Shown here: positions 9,923 to 17,946 of the stretch, in pieces
Position numbering within the stretch: the stretch's first letter is position 1
Layout: each line of letters starts with the position of its first letter
Source: Paenibacillus sedimenti
GTDB taxonomy: Bacteria; Bacillota; Bacilli; Paenibacillales; NBRC-103111
Direction: 5' to 3'
NCBI RefSeq assembly: GCF_014534655.1
Contig: NZ_JACVVD010000009.1
Coordinates: 238,428 to 302,427, forward strand
Length of the DNA stretch: 64,000 bases
Position numbers and translations under genes: made by a program
Notes under the pieces: generated by a model
The model's database searches: none
What the model was told of the DNA's origin: nothing
Seen by the model: the letters and a program-made list of their open reading frames with translations, nothing else

Positions 9923-10426
9923 TTAGATTTTGCTGTCGTAGAAGAAATGCTCTGCCCTGATTTTTTCGCCCAGTTCGATAATGCCGTAAGAGTACCTCGG
10001 TTGCCTTCGTTTATCCGTCGGCGAGCCCGGGTTGAACATCAGCACGCCATCAATCGTTTGCTGAAAAGGAATATGAGAGTGCCCGAAGATGACGATATCC
10101 GGCTGTTGCGCCTGGAACGCTTCACGGGCTCTTTCCTCTGTCGTTTTGCGATATCCGTCTCCATGGATAAGGCCTATCCGGTACTCACCTAGCGTGAGCA
10201 ATTTCTTATGACCGAAGCGATCAATGATGTCGGGCCCATCATTATTTCCCGCAACCCCTTCGCAAGGCGCGATTTGCTCAACAAGCTCGATAACGCGAGG
10301 GCTGACCCAATCCCCTGCGTGGAGAATAAGCTCCACCCCTTGAAGCCCTTGAACCAATACATCCGGCAGCTTCTCGACCCTGTCCGATAAATGAGTATCC
10401 GAAATAATGCCAATGCGCATGTGCAA
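9923..10426 (-). CDS. YfcE/MJ0936-family metallophosphodiesterase
   Basis: About 165-167 residues. It has the binuclear metal-site motifs of calcineurin-like phosphoesterases in order: GIISDTHLSD, HAGDWVS, VAGNNDG, LIHGDG and FGHSHIP. The family includes small cytosolic phosphodiesterases of unknown natural substrate. The start is open. A TTG at 10426 has AGGAG six bases upstream, while an ATG at 10420 gives the more usual MRIGIISDTHLSD start with a 12-base spacing. It converges with the MoaD-like gene and diverges from ravA. Confidence 0.9.
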   Translation of the reverse strand: MHMRIGIISDTHLSDRVEKLPDVLVQGLQGVELILHAGDWVSPRVIELVEQIAPCEGVAGNNDGPDIIDRFGHKKLLTLGEYRIGLIHGDGYRKTTEERAREAFQAQQPDIVIFGHSHIPFQQTIDGVLMFNPGSPTDKRRQPRYSYGIIELGEKIRAEHFFYDSKI

Positions 10427-10534
10427 CCACGACTCCTACCTGTTTTTGGACATATTGTATCATATTCGATGTTTGCCCGGCAGTTTGGTACAATAAAGCT
10501 TACATACTCGATCAATTACTGGAGGATCAGCCAT

Positions 10535-11836
10535 ATGAAAGAACCAATCGCCGTGCAAAACAAACTAAGAGAAGCGATGGGACATCTGGAGAAAAGATTT
10601 ATGGAACGTGAAGAGCTTATTCGCGTCCTGTTACTAGCCATGATGAGCGGTGAAAATGTGCTGCTGGTCGGTCCTCCCGGCTCAGCCAAATCCCAATTGG
10701 CGCGCGCAACAGCAGAGTTGTTCGGCAACGAGCCTTTTTTCGACTACTTGCTGACGCGGTTCACGACGCCGGACGAACTGTTCGGGCCTGTTTCGCTGCA
10801 GAAGTTGAAACAAGATGAATATGTCCGTCTTACGGACGGTTACTTGCCCGGTGCACGATTTGCTTTCCTGGACGAAATTTTCAAAGCGAACAGCGCCATC
10901 CTCAACTCGCTTCTCTCGGTCTTGAATGAGCGCGTCTTTTTTAATGGCCGGAATAAACAGGCAACCCCTCTACTCTTCCTTATGGCGGCCTCCAACGAGC
11001 TGCCGGAGGATAACGAGCAGCTAGCTGCACTATACGACCGATTTCTTTTCAGATACGAAGTCGAATATGTGAAACAAATCGCGAGCTTTGAGCTCATGTT
11101 CAGTGCTCCCTCCTCGCCGATTCCTGCTTTATTGTCCACCGACTTGGTCAAGCAAATCAAATCTCAAGCAACCGATGTCATCTTGCCGGAGCCGATCATT
11201 TACATGATGTTTCAGTTGAAAAACGCATTAGAGGAAAAAGAGTATGTGCTTTCCGACCGCCGATGGAACAAAATCGGACATGCATGGAAAATATCCGCCG
11301 CGATCCATGGACGCAGCATAGTTAACGTATGGGATACTGTGCTGACGCCGCATATGCTATGGGACTTCCCCGAGGACTTAGTCGAGCTGAAAGAAGTGTT
11401 CAGCACCCTCTTTCAAGAGATGCTGAAAAAAGAAATGGAGCAGGAATTGCCGCTGCAGCAATTCAATCTCACCGTGAGGAAGTGGCTCGAAAAAGAAGAT
11501 GAGCTGCATGCGTTTCAATTCAAAAAAGAAGTCGGCGGCGCACTCAGCAAAGAAGCTTCGGAACGGATGAAAGTTGCCTTGGAAGATTGCCGCACAGAGC
11601 TGGAAGAAACCGCAAGAAGCTTGCGCGGCAGATTAATCTCCTGGCAGGAGAAGGAAAAGAAACTGCCGGACTGGATCGCCTCCCAATCCGTCTTCCTGCA
11701 ATATCCCGAGCAATACGCTGTGAAATTCACGCATCTGCGCATTCAAGGCGAGCGCATCTTGCAATCCGTACAAGGCTTGTACCGTACCCTGTTTGACCGG
11801 GAAATTCCCGGCATCGTGTACGACTATACGTTATAA
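10535..11836 (+). CDS. RavA-like MoxR-family AAA+ ATPase
   Basis: 433 residues. Walker A is GPPGSAKS at 46-53 and Walker B is FLDEIFKA near 111-118. The stretches TTPDELFGPVSLQ, LTDGYLPGARFAFLDEI and ASNELPED match the RavA subfamily of MoxR ATPases. RavA works with the VWA protein ViaA, which is the next gene, as a hexameric chaperone. In enterobacteria the pair modulates respiratory complexes and aminoglycoside sensitivity; its role in Firmicutes is not established. GGAGGA lies nine bases before the ATG at 10535. An open frame extends upstream to 10391 but has no ribosome binding site. Confidence 0.88.
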   Translation: MKEPIAVQNKLREAMGHLEKRFMEREELIRVLLLAMMSGENVLLVGPPGSAKSQLARATAELFGNEPFFDYLLTRFTTPDELFGPVSLQKLKQDEYVRLTDGYLPGARFAFLDEIFKANSAILNSLLSVLNERVFFNGRNKQATPLLFLMAASNELPEDNEQLAALYDRFLFRYEVEYVKQIASFELMFSAPSSPIPALLSTDLVKQIKSQATDVILPEPIIYMMFQLKNALEEKEYVLSDRRWNKIGHAWKISAAIHGRSIVNVWDTVLTPHMLWDFPEDLVELKEVFSTLFQEMLKKEMEQELPLQQFNLTVRKWLEKEDELHAFQFKKEVGGALSKEASERMKVALEDCRTELEETARSLRGRLISWQEKEKKLPDWIASQSVFLQYPEQYAVKFTHLRIQGERILQSVQGLYRTLFDREIPGIVYDYTL

Positions 11837-11848
11837 GAGGTTACCGCT

Positions 11849-13558
11849 ATGATTATTCGCTGTACCCGGGTAGACCGCTATGTATTTGACGGATACGTTC
11901 ACTCCTCCCGCGTCGCCCAGGAATGGATGCGTGAAGCGTTGCGGCAAGCGCCTTGGTTTAACCTTGAGCTGTTCGCCGACTTTTTCATGTGCTTTTATTT
12001 GACGAAGCCGGACATCGACGGCACCGTGGAGGAAACGCCGTTTCACCGCTGGCTCGTATTAACGCTGCGCAAGCAATACTTCTATGTGTCGATCCATCCT
12101 CGTACGATCGGACAAGTGAATGCATCCTTCAAAACTGCGCTCAAAGCGCTGATGTGGCTGACCGAGTCGTACGAGAAAGAGGTCAAGCGCAGACACAGGG
12201 AGCAGCAGCAGCTCGGCGTCGGCTTGAAGGACAAGCAGCAGCAAACCGGCCAGGATGAAGCCAAAGTGAGCGAACGGCTAACGGACAAGCAGATCGAGAA
12301 GCTCCGGCTTGTAGGCTATACGCTGCAACAAGGTAAGCGAACCGTCGAGGAGAAACAGGATGCGGCCGACGCCCGCCCCCTTGTCGCCGAGGAGATTCGC
12401 GCGTTGAAGCAGCGCATTACGGAGCTGAAGGAAGAGATGCGCACCGAGTTCATGAAGCGCGACAAGCTGAAAGCGAAGCTGCGCAAGGCCGAAGAGGAAC
12501 TCGAGCGACGCGAGCGGCAGATGGACCGTATGGCCGCGCGTGAACTCGCGGCCATGAAAGAAATCGAGGACGAGCTGGGCGACTGGCTCGGCAGGTCTTT
12601 GAAAGAAACGCTGTCCCTAGAAGAGGCGGACAGCTTCAATGTGCACGAGCTGGTGCAGGCAAGCCAGCGGCTCGCCAACCGGCGCTGGGGCAGCGAGCTG
12701 GGCAAGCTGCGCCGGCAGACGTTCGAGCACTACATGCAGTGGATCGAGAAGCTAAAACGCAGCAAGGATTTGGTTGCGTTCCTGCAGGAGGTGGGACGCA
12801 ATCTGCACCACCTTCGGGTGCAGCGAAAGAAGCTGCGTTCGCCTTACATCCCGGAGGCGTACAATGATTTACGCCAGTCCGGCGACATCGCTCACCTCCT
12901 GCCCAGTGAAGCCAGCTTGCTGGCCGATGAGGACTTTGAGCCTTATTTTCTCGTGAAGTGGATGGAAAATAAGCTGATGACCTACAATTACACCGGCTCA
13001 CTTGACGAGCCGCAAAAAGGTCCGGTTATCTGCATGCTCGACACGTCGCACTCGATGAAGGGCAGCAAGCTGAAGCTGGCGCAGCTATTCACGGCGACGT
13101 TCGCGTCCTTCTCCTTGCTGGAGCGCCGCGATTTCGTTCTGCTGCTGTTCGGAGCGAAAGGCGAGATCATCGAGCATGCGCTCCACCACAAGCGGCCCGA
13201 TTGGGATCGCTTCTACGGCCTCGCGCAGCTTGCATTCGGCGGCGGTACGAATTTCGACGCCCCGCTGGCGCGCGGGATGGAGATCGTCCAGCACCAGCCG
13301 CATTTCCAAGATGCCGACTTCGTTATGGTTACGGACGGCGTTGGACAAATTTCCTCCGGGACGCTGCATAAGCTAGGCGTTCTCGGTCAGAAAAAACAGC
13401 TGCGGCTCCACTCACTGATCATCGGCTCTGCCCGCCAGCACTTGGTTCAGAAATACGAAATTATCGGCGTATCTCACCAGGTTCGCTTCGCTACGGCATG
13501 GGATTTCCAAGATCCCGTTAAGGATGAGCTGCTTTTGAATGTATTCGCGAAGCATTGA
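11849..13558 (+). CDS. ViaA-like VWA-domain protein
   Basis: 569 residues. The N-terminal third is followed by a long charged coiled coil (roughly residues 105-245). The C-terminal von Willebrand A domain has a full MIDAS: DTSHS at 398-402, a Thr in GGGTNF, and VTDG near 496. The fold and order match ViaA, the partner that stimulates RavA ATPase. It starts 12 bases after the ravA-like stop and its ATG has AGAGG upstream. The central part is noticeably richer in G+C than the first gene of the pair. The pair ends in a clear terminator. Confidence 0.85.
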   Translation: MIIRCTRVDRYVFDGYVHSSRVAQEWMREALRQAPWFNLELFADFFMCFYLTKPDIDGTVEETPFHRWLVLTLRKQYFYVSIHPRTIGQVNASFKTALKALMWLTESYEKEVKRRHREQQQLGVGLKDKQQQTGQDEAKVSERLTDKQIEKLRLVGYTLQQGKRTVEEKQDAADARPLVAEEIRALKQRITELKEEMRTEFMKRDKLKAKLRKAEEELERRERQMDRMAARELAAMKEIEDELGDWLGRSLKETLSLEEADSFNVHELVQASQRLANRRWGSELGKLRRQTFEHYMQWIEKLKRSKDLVAFLQEVGRNLHHLRVQRKKLRSPYIPEAYNDLRQSGDIAHLLPSEASLLADEDFEPYFLVKWMENKLMTYNYTGSLDEPQKGPVICMLDTSHSMKGSKLKLAQLFTATFASFSLLERRDFVLLLFGAKGEIIEHALHHKRPDWDRFYGLAQLAFGGGTNFDAPLARGMEIVQHQPHFQDADFVMVTDGVGQISSGTLHKLGVLGQKKQLRLHSLIIGSARQHLVQKYEIIGVSHQVRFATAWDFQDPVKDELLLNVFAKH

Positions 13559-13572
13559 GCGGACAATAAAAG

Positions 13573-13608
13573 AGGCTGCTCAAGTAGCTATGCTACAAGG
13601 AGCGGCCT
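13573..13608 (+). terminator. terminator of the ravA-viaA pair
   Basis: AGGCTGCTC (13573-13581) pairs with GAGCGGCCT (13600-13608) with one G-T wobble. A small inner AGC/GCT stem is present, and a short T run follows directly. Confidence 0.7.
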
Positions 13609-13701
13609 TTATCATGGCACTTTTATACATTTGCGACCCACAATACGCTATTAAAGAAACTTGAGTCGCTAATAAGTGGGTGAGTTGAGCTGGAAAGCAA
13701 T

Positions 13702-13838
13702 TTAAGAACAAAAGTCCATAAGTAACGAAGATCGTTCGTTACTTATGGACTTTTGTACGTTCGGATCGGAGCATGAAACAATGCGTTCTGACCTTTACTT
13801 GCGTCTCCAATATGCCTTATTAACGTCCATTGTTCTTA
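13702..13838. repeat. MITE-like intergenic element with terminal and central inverted repeats
   Basis: The ends are inverted copies of TTAAGAACAA (13702-13711 and 13829-13838). Near the left end is a perfect 22-base inverted repeat (13708-13729 and 13735-13756) with a GATCG loop, containing the arm AAGTCCATAAGTAACG. No reading frame fits. The rest of the 461-base space between viaA and the next gene (13559-14019) shows nothing recognisable apart from the terminator at 13573. It may be a non-autonomous transposable element or a structured repeat; other genomic copies would decide. Confidence 0.45.
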
Positions 13839-14019
13839 ACGGATCAGGAATGCTTAGTGAGGAATACCTGTACAATTTCTAAGTGCCTCGTTCTTTCCTT
13901 CTGCCCGCCTCGCTAACCCAGTTTTTTTCATATGAGGTCAACTTACAGTTGATAGCAGCGAAAGGAATAGCATTGGGGTTATCTGAAGGAGCTGCCGGGT
14001 TCAAGCCCTTTTAAACTAT

Positions 14020-14223
14020 CTATGCTCTTAATAACTCTTTAATCGTCTGCAACGAAACTCCCGTTTGATGATACACCTCAAGAATCGTTGCACGCGGGTT
14101 CGATCGAACGAAATCCTTCACTTTACGAGTATCCATAAGTTGAAGCTGGGAACACGATTTACAACGCTTTTCGTTATTCGTAATGATCACTTGTCCGCAT
14201 TGTTCGCAATTGCAAATTGACAT
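14020..14223 (-). CDS. YvyF-like zinc-ribbon/helix-turn-helix small protein
   Basis: 67 residues from the ATG at 14223, which has GGAAGGTG seven bases upstream; a longer frame to 14250 lacks one. The N-terminal half has two cysteine pairs (CEQCG and CKSC) as in a zinc ribbon. The C-terminal half (TILEVYHQTGVSLQTIKELL) looks like a helix-turn-helix. This is the layout of the YvyF/TIGR03826 flagellar-operon proteins of Bacilli, but no flagellar genes are in the window, so the role here is open. Confidence 0.65.
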   Translation of the reverse strand: MSICNCEQCGQVIITNNEKRCKSCSQLQLMDTRKVKDFVRSNPRATILEVYHQTGVSLQTIKELLRA

Positions 14224-14310
14224 GTTTCCACACCTTCCGCTTCTATTCATACAAAGATAATATATAGAGTTCGAGTAGATTTAAACTTTTGTGGGGGTAG
14301 ACGAAAAAAA

Positions 14311-14847
14311 TTAAATTTGTATTTCTACCTGATCTCCAACTTTCAGTTCACCTGGACGCTCTACGTAGGCGACAATCCCTCTCATCTTCTGGGCAAGTTT
14401 GACGAATTGATGGGTCAATTCCTTATTCCCGTAATGATTCGCAATCTGTTTGCCGGGACCCGTGCAAGGCTCGTTCTCCCCCTCGCATACGAGTCCGCCG
14501 CCGCTTGGCAGCATTATGCGGATGCCGACCGGCAGCTTGGTCAATTCCGGAACGCCGCTGACGACAATATTGGCACCCAACCACTCGGGTTTAATCTCTG
14601 CTACACCCAAACGCTCAGCAATGCCTTGCAGCTCCTCGACGGACACGATGCTAAGCTGACGACGGTTCATGATTTCAGTACCACGAGGGTACATCGGCTG
14701 CCGCGAATCCGCCTTTGCCGTAACGCCAAAATGACGATCGCCTTCAATGCCGCCAAAGCGCAAATCGAGCTTATCCAATTCCCTTGTTACGAAAGTCGAA
14801 GGATCATCTGCGATTAGAACAGCTTCAATTGTGGCAAATTTAGCCAT
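14311..14847 (-). CDS. MOSC domain protein
   Basis: 178 residues from the ATG at 14847 (AAGGTAGG upstream). MOSC domains are beta-barrel modules that handle sulfur or molybdenum cofactor. The single conserved Cys lies in LVCEGENEPCTGPGKQI, together with GIEGDRHFG and NRRQLSIVSVEEL typical of YiiM/YuaD-type stand-alone MOSC proteins. The GTG six codons earlier reading (14856) has a poorer spacing. The gene runs in the same direction as the PIG-L deacetylase upstream of it, about 40 bases apart. Confidence 0.85.
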   Translation of the reverse strand: MAKFATIEAVLIADDPSTFVTRELDKLDLRFGGIEGDRHFGVTAKADSRQPMYPRGTEIMNRRQLSIVSVEELQGIAERLGVAEIKPEWLGANIVVSGVPELTKLPVGIRIMLPSGGGLVCEGENEPCTGPGKQIANHYGNKELTHQFVKLAQKMRGIVAYVERPGELKVGDQVEIQI

Positions 14848-14888
14848 TTCGTACACCTACCTTATGTATAATTATACATCTTCTGACA

Positions 14889-15587
14889 TTATTCCTTCTT
14901 TTGCGACGCATTTTTCTCAGTAGGCCACATGACGCCTTCATGCCAGCCAAGAACAAATGACTCATTTCGGCGCTCTTCCGGAAATTGGTCCAGATCGCCA
15001 AAGTATTTGGCTATAGCCGCACGCTGTGAGGCATGGGCACATAGTGCAGCTGCTTTCGTCTCCCAACCGGCTTCTGTATCAACTTTAATCGCAGGCTCAT
15101 GTCCGGCGCTATACAGTGTCGCACTTGCCGTAAAATATAGCTTCTCTACGGTTGTGCACTTACCGCTGAGTACCGCAGCCGTCACCGCTTTGGATATCGC
15201 TACATGGTCAGGATGACCGTTCCCGCCATCTTCGGGAAATGTGAATAGAACGTTTAACTCATGACGCTGTATAAACGAAATTACACCTTCGACCAGCTCC
15301 TCGAAAGGAATAAGCCCGAGCTGACCATCCGGCCAACCCAAGTATTCCACAGCAGATATGCCCAGAATGCATGCAGCTTCAGTCATTTCCTGCTCCCTGA
15401 TCGCCGCCAGCTCCGCTTTGTTCGTTGCCCGTTCGGTCCCTAACTTTCCCGCCTCGCCTCGCGTTGCAAGGAGGAGTACAGGGCTTTGCCCCTGATCGGA
15501 ATATTGCCGGATGATACATGCGCTTAGAAAGGTTTCATCGTCAGGATGTGCATATATAAAGCCAATACGTGCTGTCAATACCTTCAC
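14889..15587 (-). CDS. PIG-L/LmbE family N-deacetylase
   Basis: 232 residues. The zinc site is visible as AHPDDE (His14, Asp17) and GHPDH. Family members remove N-acetyl groups from sugars, including BshB in bacillithiol synthesis and antibiotic-sugar deacetylases. Bacillithiol chemistry is supported elsewhere in this window by ytxJ, but the protein lacks features that would fix it as BshB. The start is the GTG at 15587 with a weak AAGAGTGGA; a TTG three codons later is the alternative. It is downstream of hisS with a 76-base gap. Confidence 0.8.
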   Translation of the reverse strand: MKVLTARIGFIYAHPDDETFLSACIIRQYSDQGQSPVLLLATRGEAGKLGTERATNKAELAAIREQEMTEAACILGISAVEYLGWPDGQLGLIPFEELVEGVISFIQRHELNVLFTFPEDGGNGHPDHVAISKAVTAAVLSGKCTTVEKLYFTASATLYSAGHEPAIKVDTEAGWETKAAALCAHASQRAAIAKYFGDLDQFPEERRNESFVLGWHEGVMWPTEKNASQKKE

Positions 15588-15663
15588 TCCACTCTTATTT
15601 ATTCGTTAAAGACCGCTGCTTTCATAGTACCATAATCAGCTGGTCATGTTTAACATACCCATT

Positions 15664-16965
15664 TTAAGAAAAGCTTGCAGGCGGATAAATACGCTCGATA
15701 CAATAAATGGCCTGATCCATCGGCATCATAGTTTCGGTTTGCTCATACATATCCTTGAGTCTTACCGCGTTTAACGCCATTTCATCAGAGCCGATGAGGA
15801 TAACAAAGCGTAGTCCCTGCTCAGATACGCTGGCCAACAGCTTCTTCAGCTTGCGTTTTTCGCTGGCCATTCTGGCGCGAATTCCAGCTAAACGGAGTTC
15901 CGTCGTCATGCGAAATGCTTCACCGGCAGCTTCCTGACCTAATGGAACAACTATAGTTTGAGTCCGACTCCCATGGCCTTCTCGATTACGCAGCATTTCC
16001 ATGATCGATTCCAAACCGAACGATAAACCGACAGCTGGTATACCCGCATCCTCGCTGCCTGCGAAGTGACCGACGATCGTATCATATCTGCCGCCTCCGC
16101 CAAGACTTGAACTGTAAATGCCTGTAACATCCATAATTTCGTACACTGTTCCTGTATAGAACGATAGTCCTCTCGATAGAAAAGGATCAAATCGACAAAC
16201 CGTGTCTAGATTCGATTGGCTCAAAAGCAGCTGCAGCTTCCGGACTTCCTCAGCTCCATGACTTTGATCAAGCTCAAACTCCCCGGTCATTTGCTCAAAA
16301 GTCGGCGGTTCCACGCTGATAAATGCAGCGATTCGTGTTAAGACGTCGTCGCGCAGCCCTTTCATAGCGAGTTCCGCCTTGACACCCTCTACGCCAATTT
16401 TAGCCAATTTGTCGAGACTAAGCATAACCGATAGGTGAGCGTCAATTGGCACTCCAACCCGCACAAGCCATTCCGTCAGGAACTTGCGGTTGTTCCATTT
16501 AATCACAATCGGTATGCCAAGCTTCATGAACGCAGCTGCCGCTAGCTGCATTAATTCTGCTTCCCCCTCCGGTCCTGCAATACCGACACAATCGACGTCA
16601 CACTGGGTAAATTCCCGAAGCCTCCCCTTTTTGACTGGACCATCACGAAATACCTTGCCAATCTCATATCGCTTAAAAGGGAGTTGTAAAGCAGGTTGCG
16701 AGGCTACAACTTTAGCAAATGGAATGGTCAAATCGTAACGCAGCGCCAAATTTCGCTTACCTTGATCACTAAGCCGATACATCTCCTTCAAAATTTCCTC
16801 GCCACCCGCATATTTCGAAGTTAGCAGCGCTTCTTCGTTCAAAATCGGTGTCTCCATCCCATCATAATCATAAACCTCGAACAATTCCTTCAGATTTGCT
16901 TCAACTTTTTGTCTTAGCGCTTGTTCCTCGCCCCAATAATCGTTCGTTCCTTTGACGTTTTGCAT
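15664..16965 (-). CDS. hisS: histidyl-tRNA synthetase
   Basis: 433 residues, class II. Motif 2 is FRDGPVKKGRLREFTQCDVD. The histidine-binding signature is RGLSFYTGTVYE, motif 3 is GLSFGLESIMEML, and an anticodon-binding domain ends the protein. It charges tRNA-His. The sequence begins MQNVKGTNDYWG, close to the HisS type found as a second copy in some Bacillales, so it may not be the only hisS in the genome. It lies behind its own promoter and a T-box-like leader with a terminator, implying control by uncharged tRNA-His. Confidence 0.93.
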   Translation of the reverse strand: MQNVKGTNDYWGEEQALRQKVEANLKELFEVYDYDGMETPILNEEALLTSKYAGGEEILKEMYRLSDQGKRNLALRYDLTIPFAKVVASQPALQLPFKRYEIGKVFRDGPVKKGRLREFTQCDVDCVGIAGPEGEAELMQLAAAAFMKLGIPIVIKWNNRKFLTEWLVRVGVPIDAHLSVMLSLDKLAKIGVEGVKAELAMKGLRDDVLTRIAAFISVEPPTFEQMTGEFELDQSHGAEEVRKLQLLLSQSNLDTVCRFDPFLSRGLSFYTGTVYEIMDVTGIYSSSLGGGGRYDTIVGHFAGSEDAGIPAVGLSFGLESIMEMLRNREGHGSRTQTIVVPLGQEAAGEAFRMTTELRLAGIRARMASEKRKLKKLLASVSEQGLRFVILIGSDEMALNAVRLKDMYEQTETMMPMDQAIYCIERIYPPASFS

Positions 16966-17000
16966 CTTCCCATTCCTTTCCGCTCCGAGAGCACGAGATA

Positions 17001-17041
17001 AAATAAAAATCGCGCCGGACCTCTTTGGTCCCGCGCGATTT
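17001..17041 (-). terminator. leader terminator upstream of hisS
   Basis: On the minus strand AAATCGCGC-G-GGACC pairs with GGTCC-G-GCGCGATTT (arms 17027-17041 and 17007-17021, one mismatch). TTTTTATTTT follows. It lies inside the hisS leader, 36 bases before the start codon, so it must be read through for hisS expression. That marks the leader as an attenuator. Confidence 0.85.
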
Positions 17042-17050
17042 GCTATCCCG

Positions 17051-17086
17051 CAGGGAGGCCAACGCGAAGTGCGTTAGCCCACCCTG
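17051..17086 (-). promoter_or_regulatory. T-box-like antiterminator in the hisS leader
   Basis: Read on the minus strand, CAGGG pairs with CCCTG and CTAACGC with GCGTTGG, leaving TGGG unpaired on the 5' side (AGGGTGGG = 17078-17085). This is the T-box antiterminator arrangement, in which UGGN contacts the tRNA NCCA end. N = G would pair with the C73 discriminator peculiar to tRNA-His. An upstream GCGTTAGC could compete for the CTAACGC arm. The leader before it (about 90 nt) is short for a classical Stem I and I did not place a specifier loop, so the call is tentative. Confidence 0.5.
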
Positions 17087-17186
17087 ATTAGTTACAGGTA
17101 TGTGCTAACGCTGTTCAAAATAATGAAATTGTACGAACCAAGAACGACACATAAGATTCGTCTCCTTCAAATCGATGATTATTCAA

Positions 17187-17215
17187 ATTATAGCGACTAC
17201 ATGTCAGATGTGCAA
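17187..17215 (-). promoter_or_regulatory. sigma-A promoter of hisS
   Basis: Minus-strand TTGCAC (17210-17215) and TATAAT (17187-17192) are separated by exactly 17 bases. Transcription would start near 17180, giving a leader of about 215 nt that contains the antiterminator and terminator. Confidence 0.8.
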
Positions 17216-17233
17216 CAGGCATTTTGGGAATTT

Positions 17234-17713
17234 CTATACTAAAAGCTCCTCAATGTCGGATGCAATGGCAGCAGGTTCCGTACTAGCGCTGTATTGCTTC
17301 ACGATGTTACCGCTCGCATCCACCAGGAATTTGACAAAGTTCCATTCGATATCGCCCGTGTGATAAGGTTCTGGGGTATGATTAACAAGATAAGTGAATA
17401 ATGGATGCGCATGATCGCCCTTGACATCTACTTTTGCAAATAAAGGGAAGGTTACATTGTAGTTTAACTCACAGAAGCTTTGAATTTCCTCGTTAGTACC
17501 TGGCTCTTGGCCTGCAAACTGATTGCAAGGGAATCCTAATACGACTAACCCCCGGTCCTGATATTGCTCGTATAAACTTTGAAGCCCTTTATAATGCGGT
17601 GTCAGTCCGCATGCGCTGGCCGTATTCACAAAGAGCAGAACTTTTCCTCTATAATCTGACAGCGATTTGGATTCTCCCGTGATCTTTTGTACTTTAATAT
17701 CGTATAAAGACAT
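17234..17713 (-). CDS. glutathione peroxidase-family thiol peroxidase (BsaA-like)
   Basis: 159 residues, a full-length GPx fold. The peroxidatic residue is Cys35 (ASACGLT) and not selenocysteine. The other active-site motifs are GFPCNQFAGQEPG and WNFVKFLVD. Cys-type GPx proteins of Firmicutes normally use thioredoxin as the reductant; glutathione is absent from most of them. It is a single gene upstream of the hisS promoter. Confidence 0.93.
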   Translation of the reverse strand: MSLYDIKVQKITGESKSLSDYRGKVLLFVNTASACGLTPHYKGLQSLYEQYQDRGLVVLGFPCNQFAGQEPGTNEEIQSFCELNYNVTFPLFAKVDVKGDHAHPLFTYLVNHTPEPYHTGDIEWNFVKFLVDASGNIVKQYSASTEPAAIASDIEELLV

Positions 17714-17946
17714 ATCTGCATTCTCCTTTTCAACTTAGGTAATCGTTCATGTCCATTATAGCATTATTTTCCAATGCGCCCAAACTTGCGGCCGCTATCC
17801 GTAAAACTTCCCTATTGCTCGCAGATATGATATATTGTTTACCTGTTTTATTTCCAGAACATACTAATTTCCGGCTATCCGAAAAAATCAGCACAAGCTT
17901 ACGAAGAAAGTTTTGTTATTACAAAACTCTTAGGAGGTAACTGATC

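Noticed and set aside
17234..17713. Selenocysteine glutathione peroxidase
   Set aside because: The active site codon is Cys; there is no in-frame TGA.
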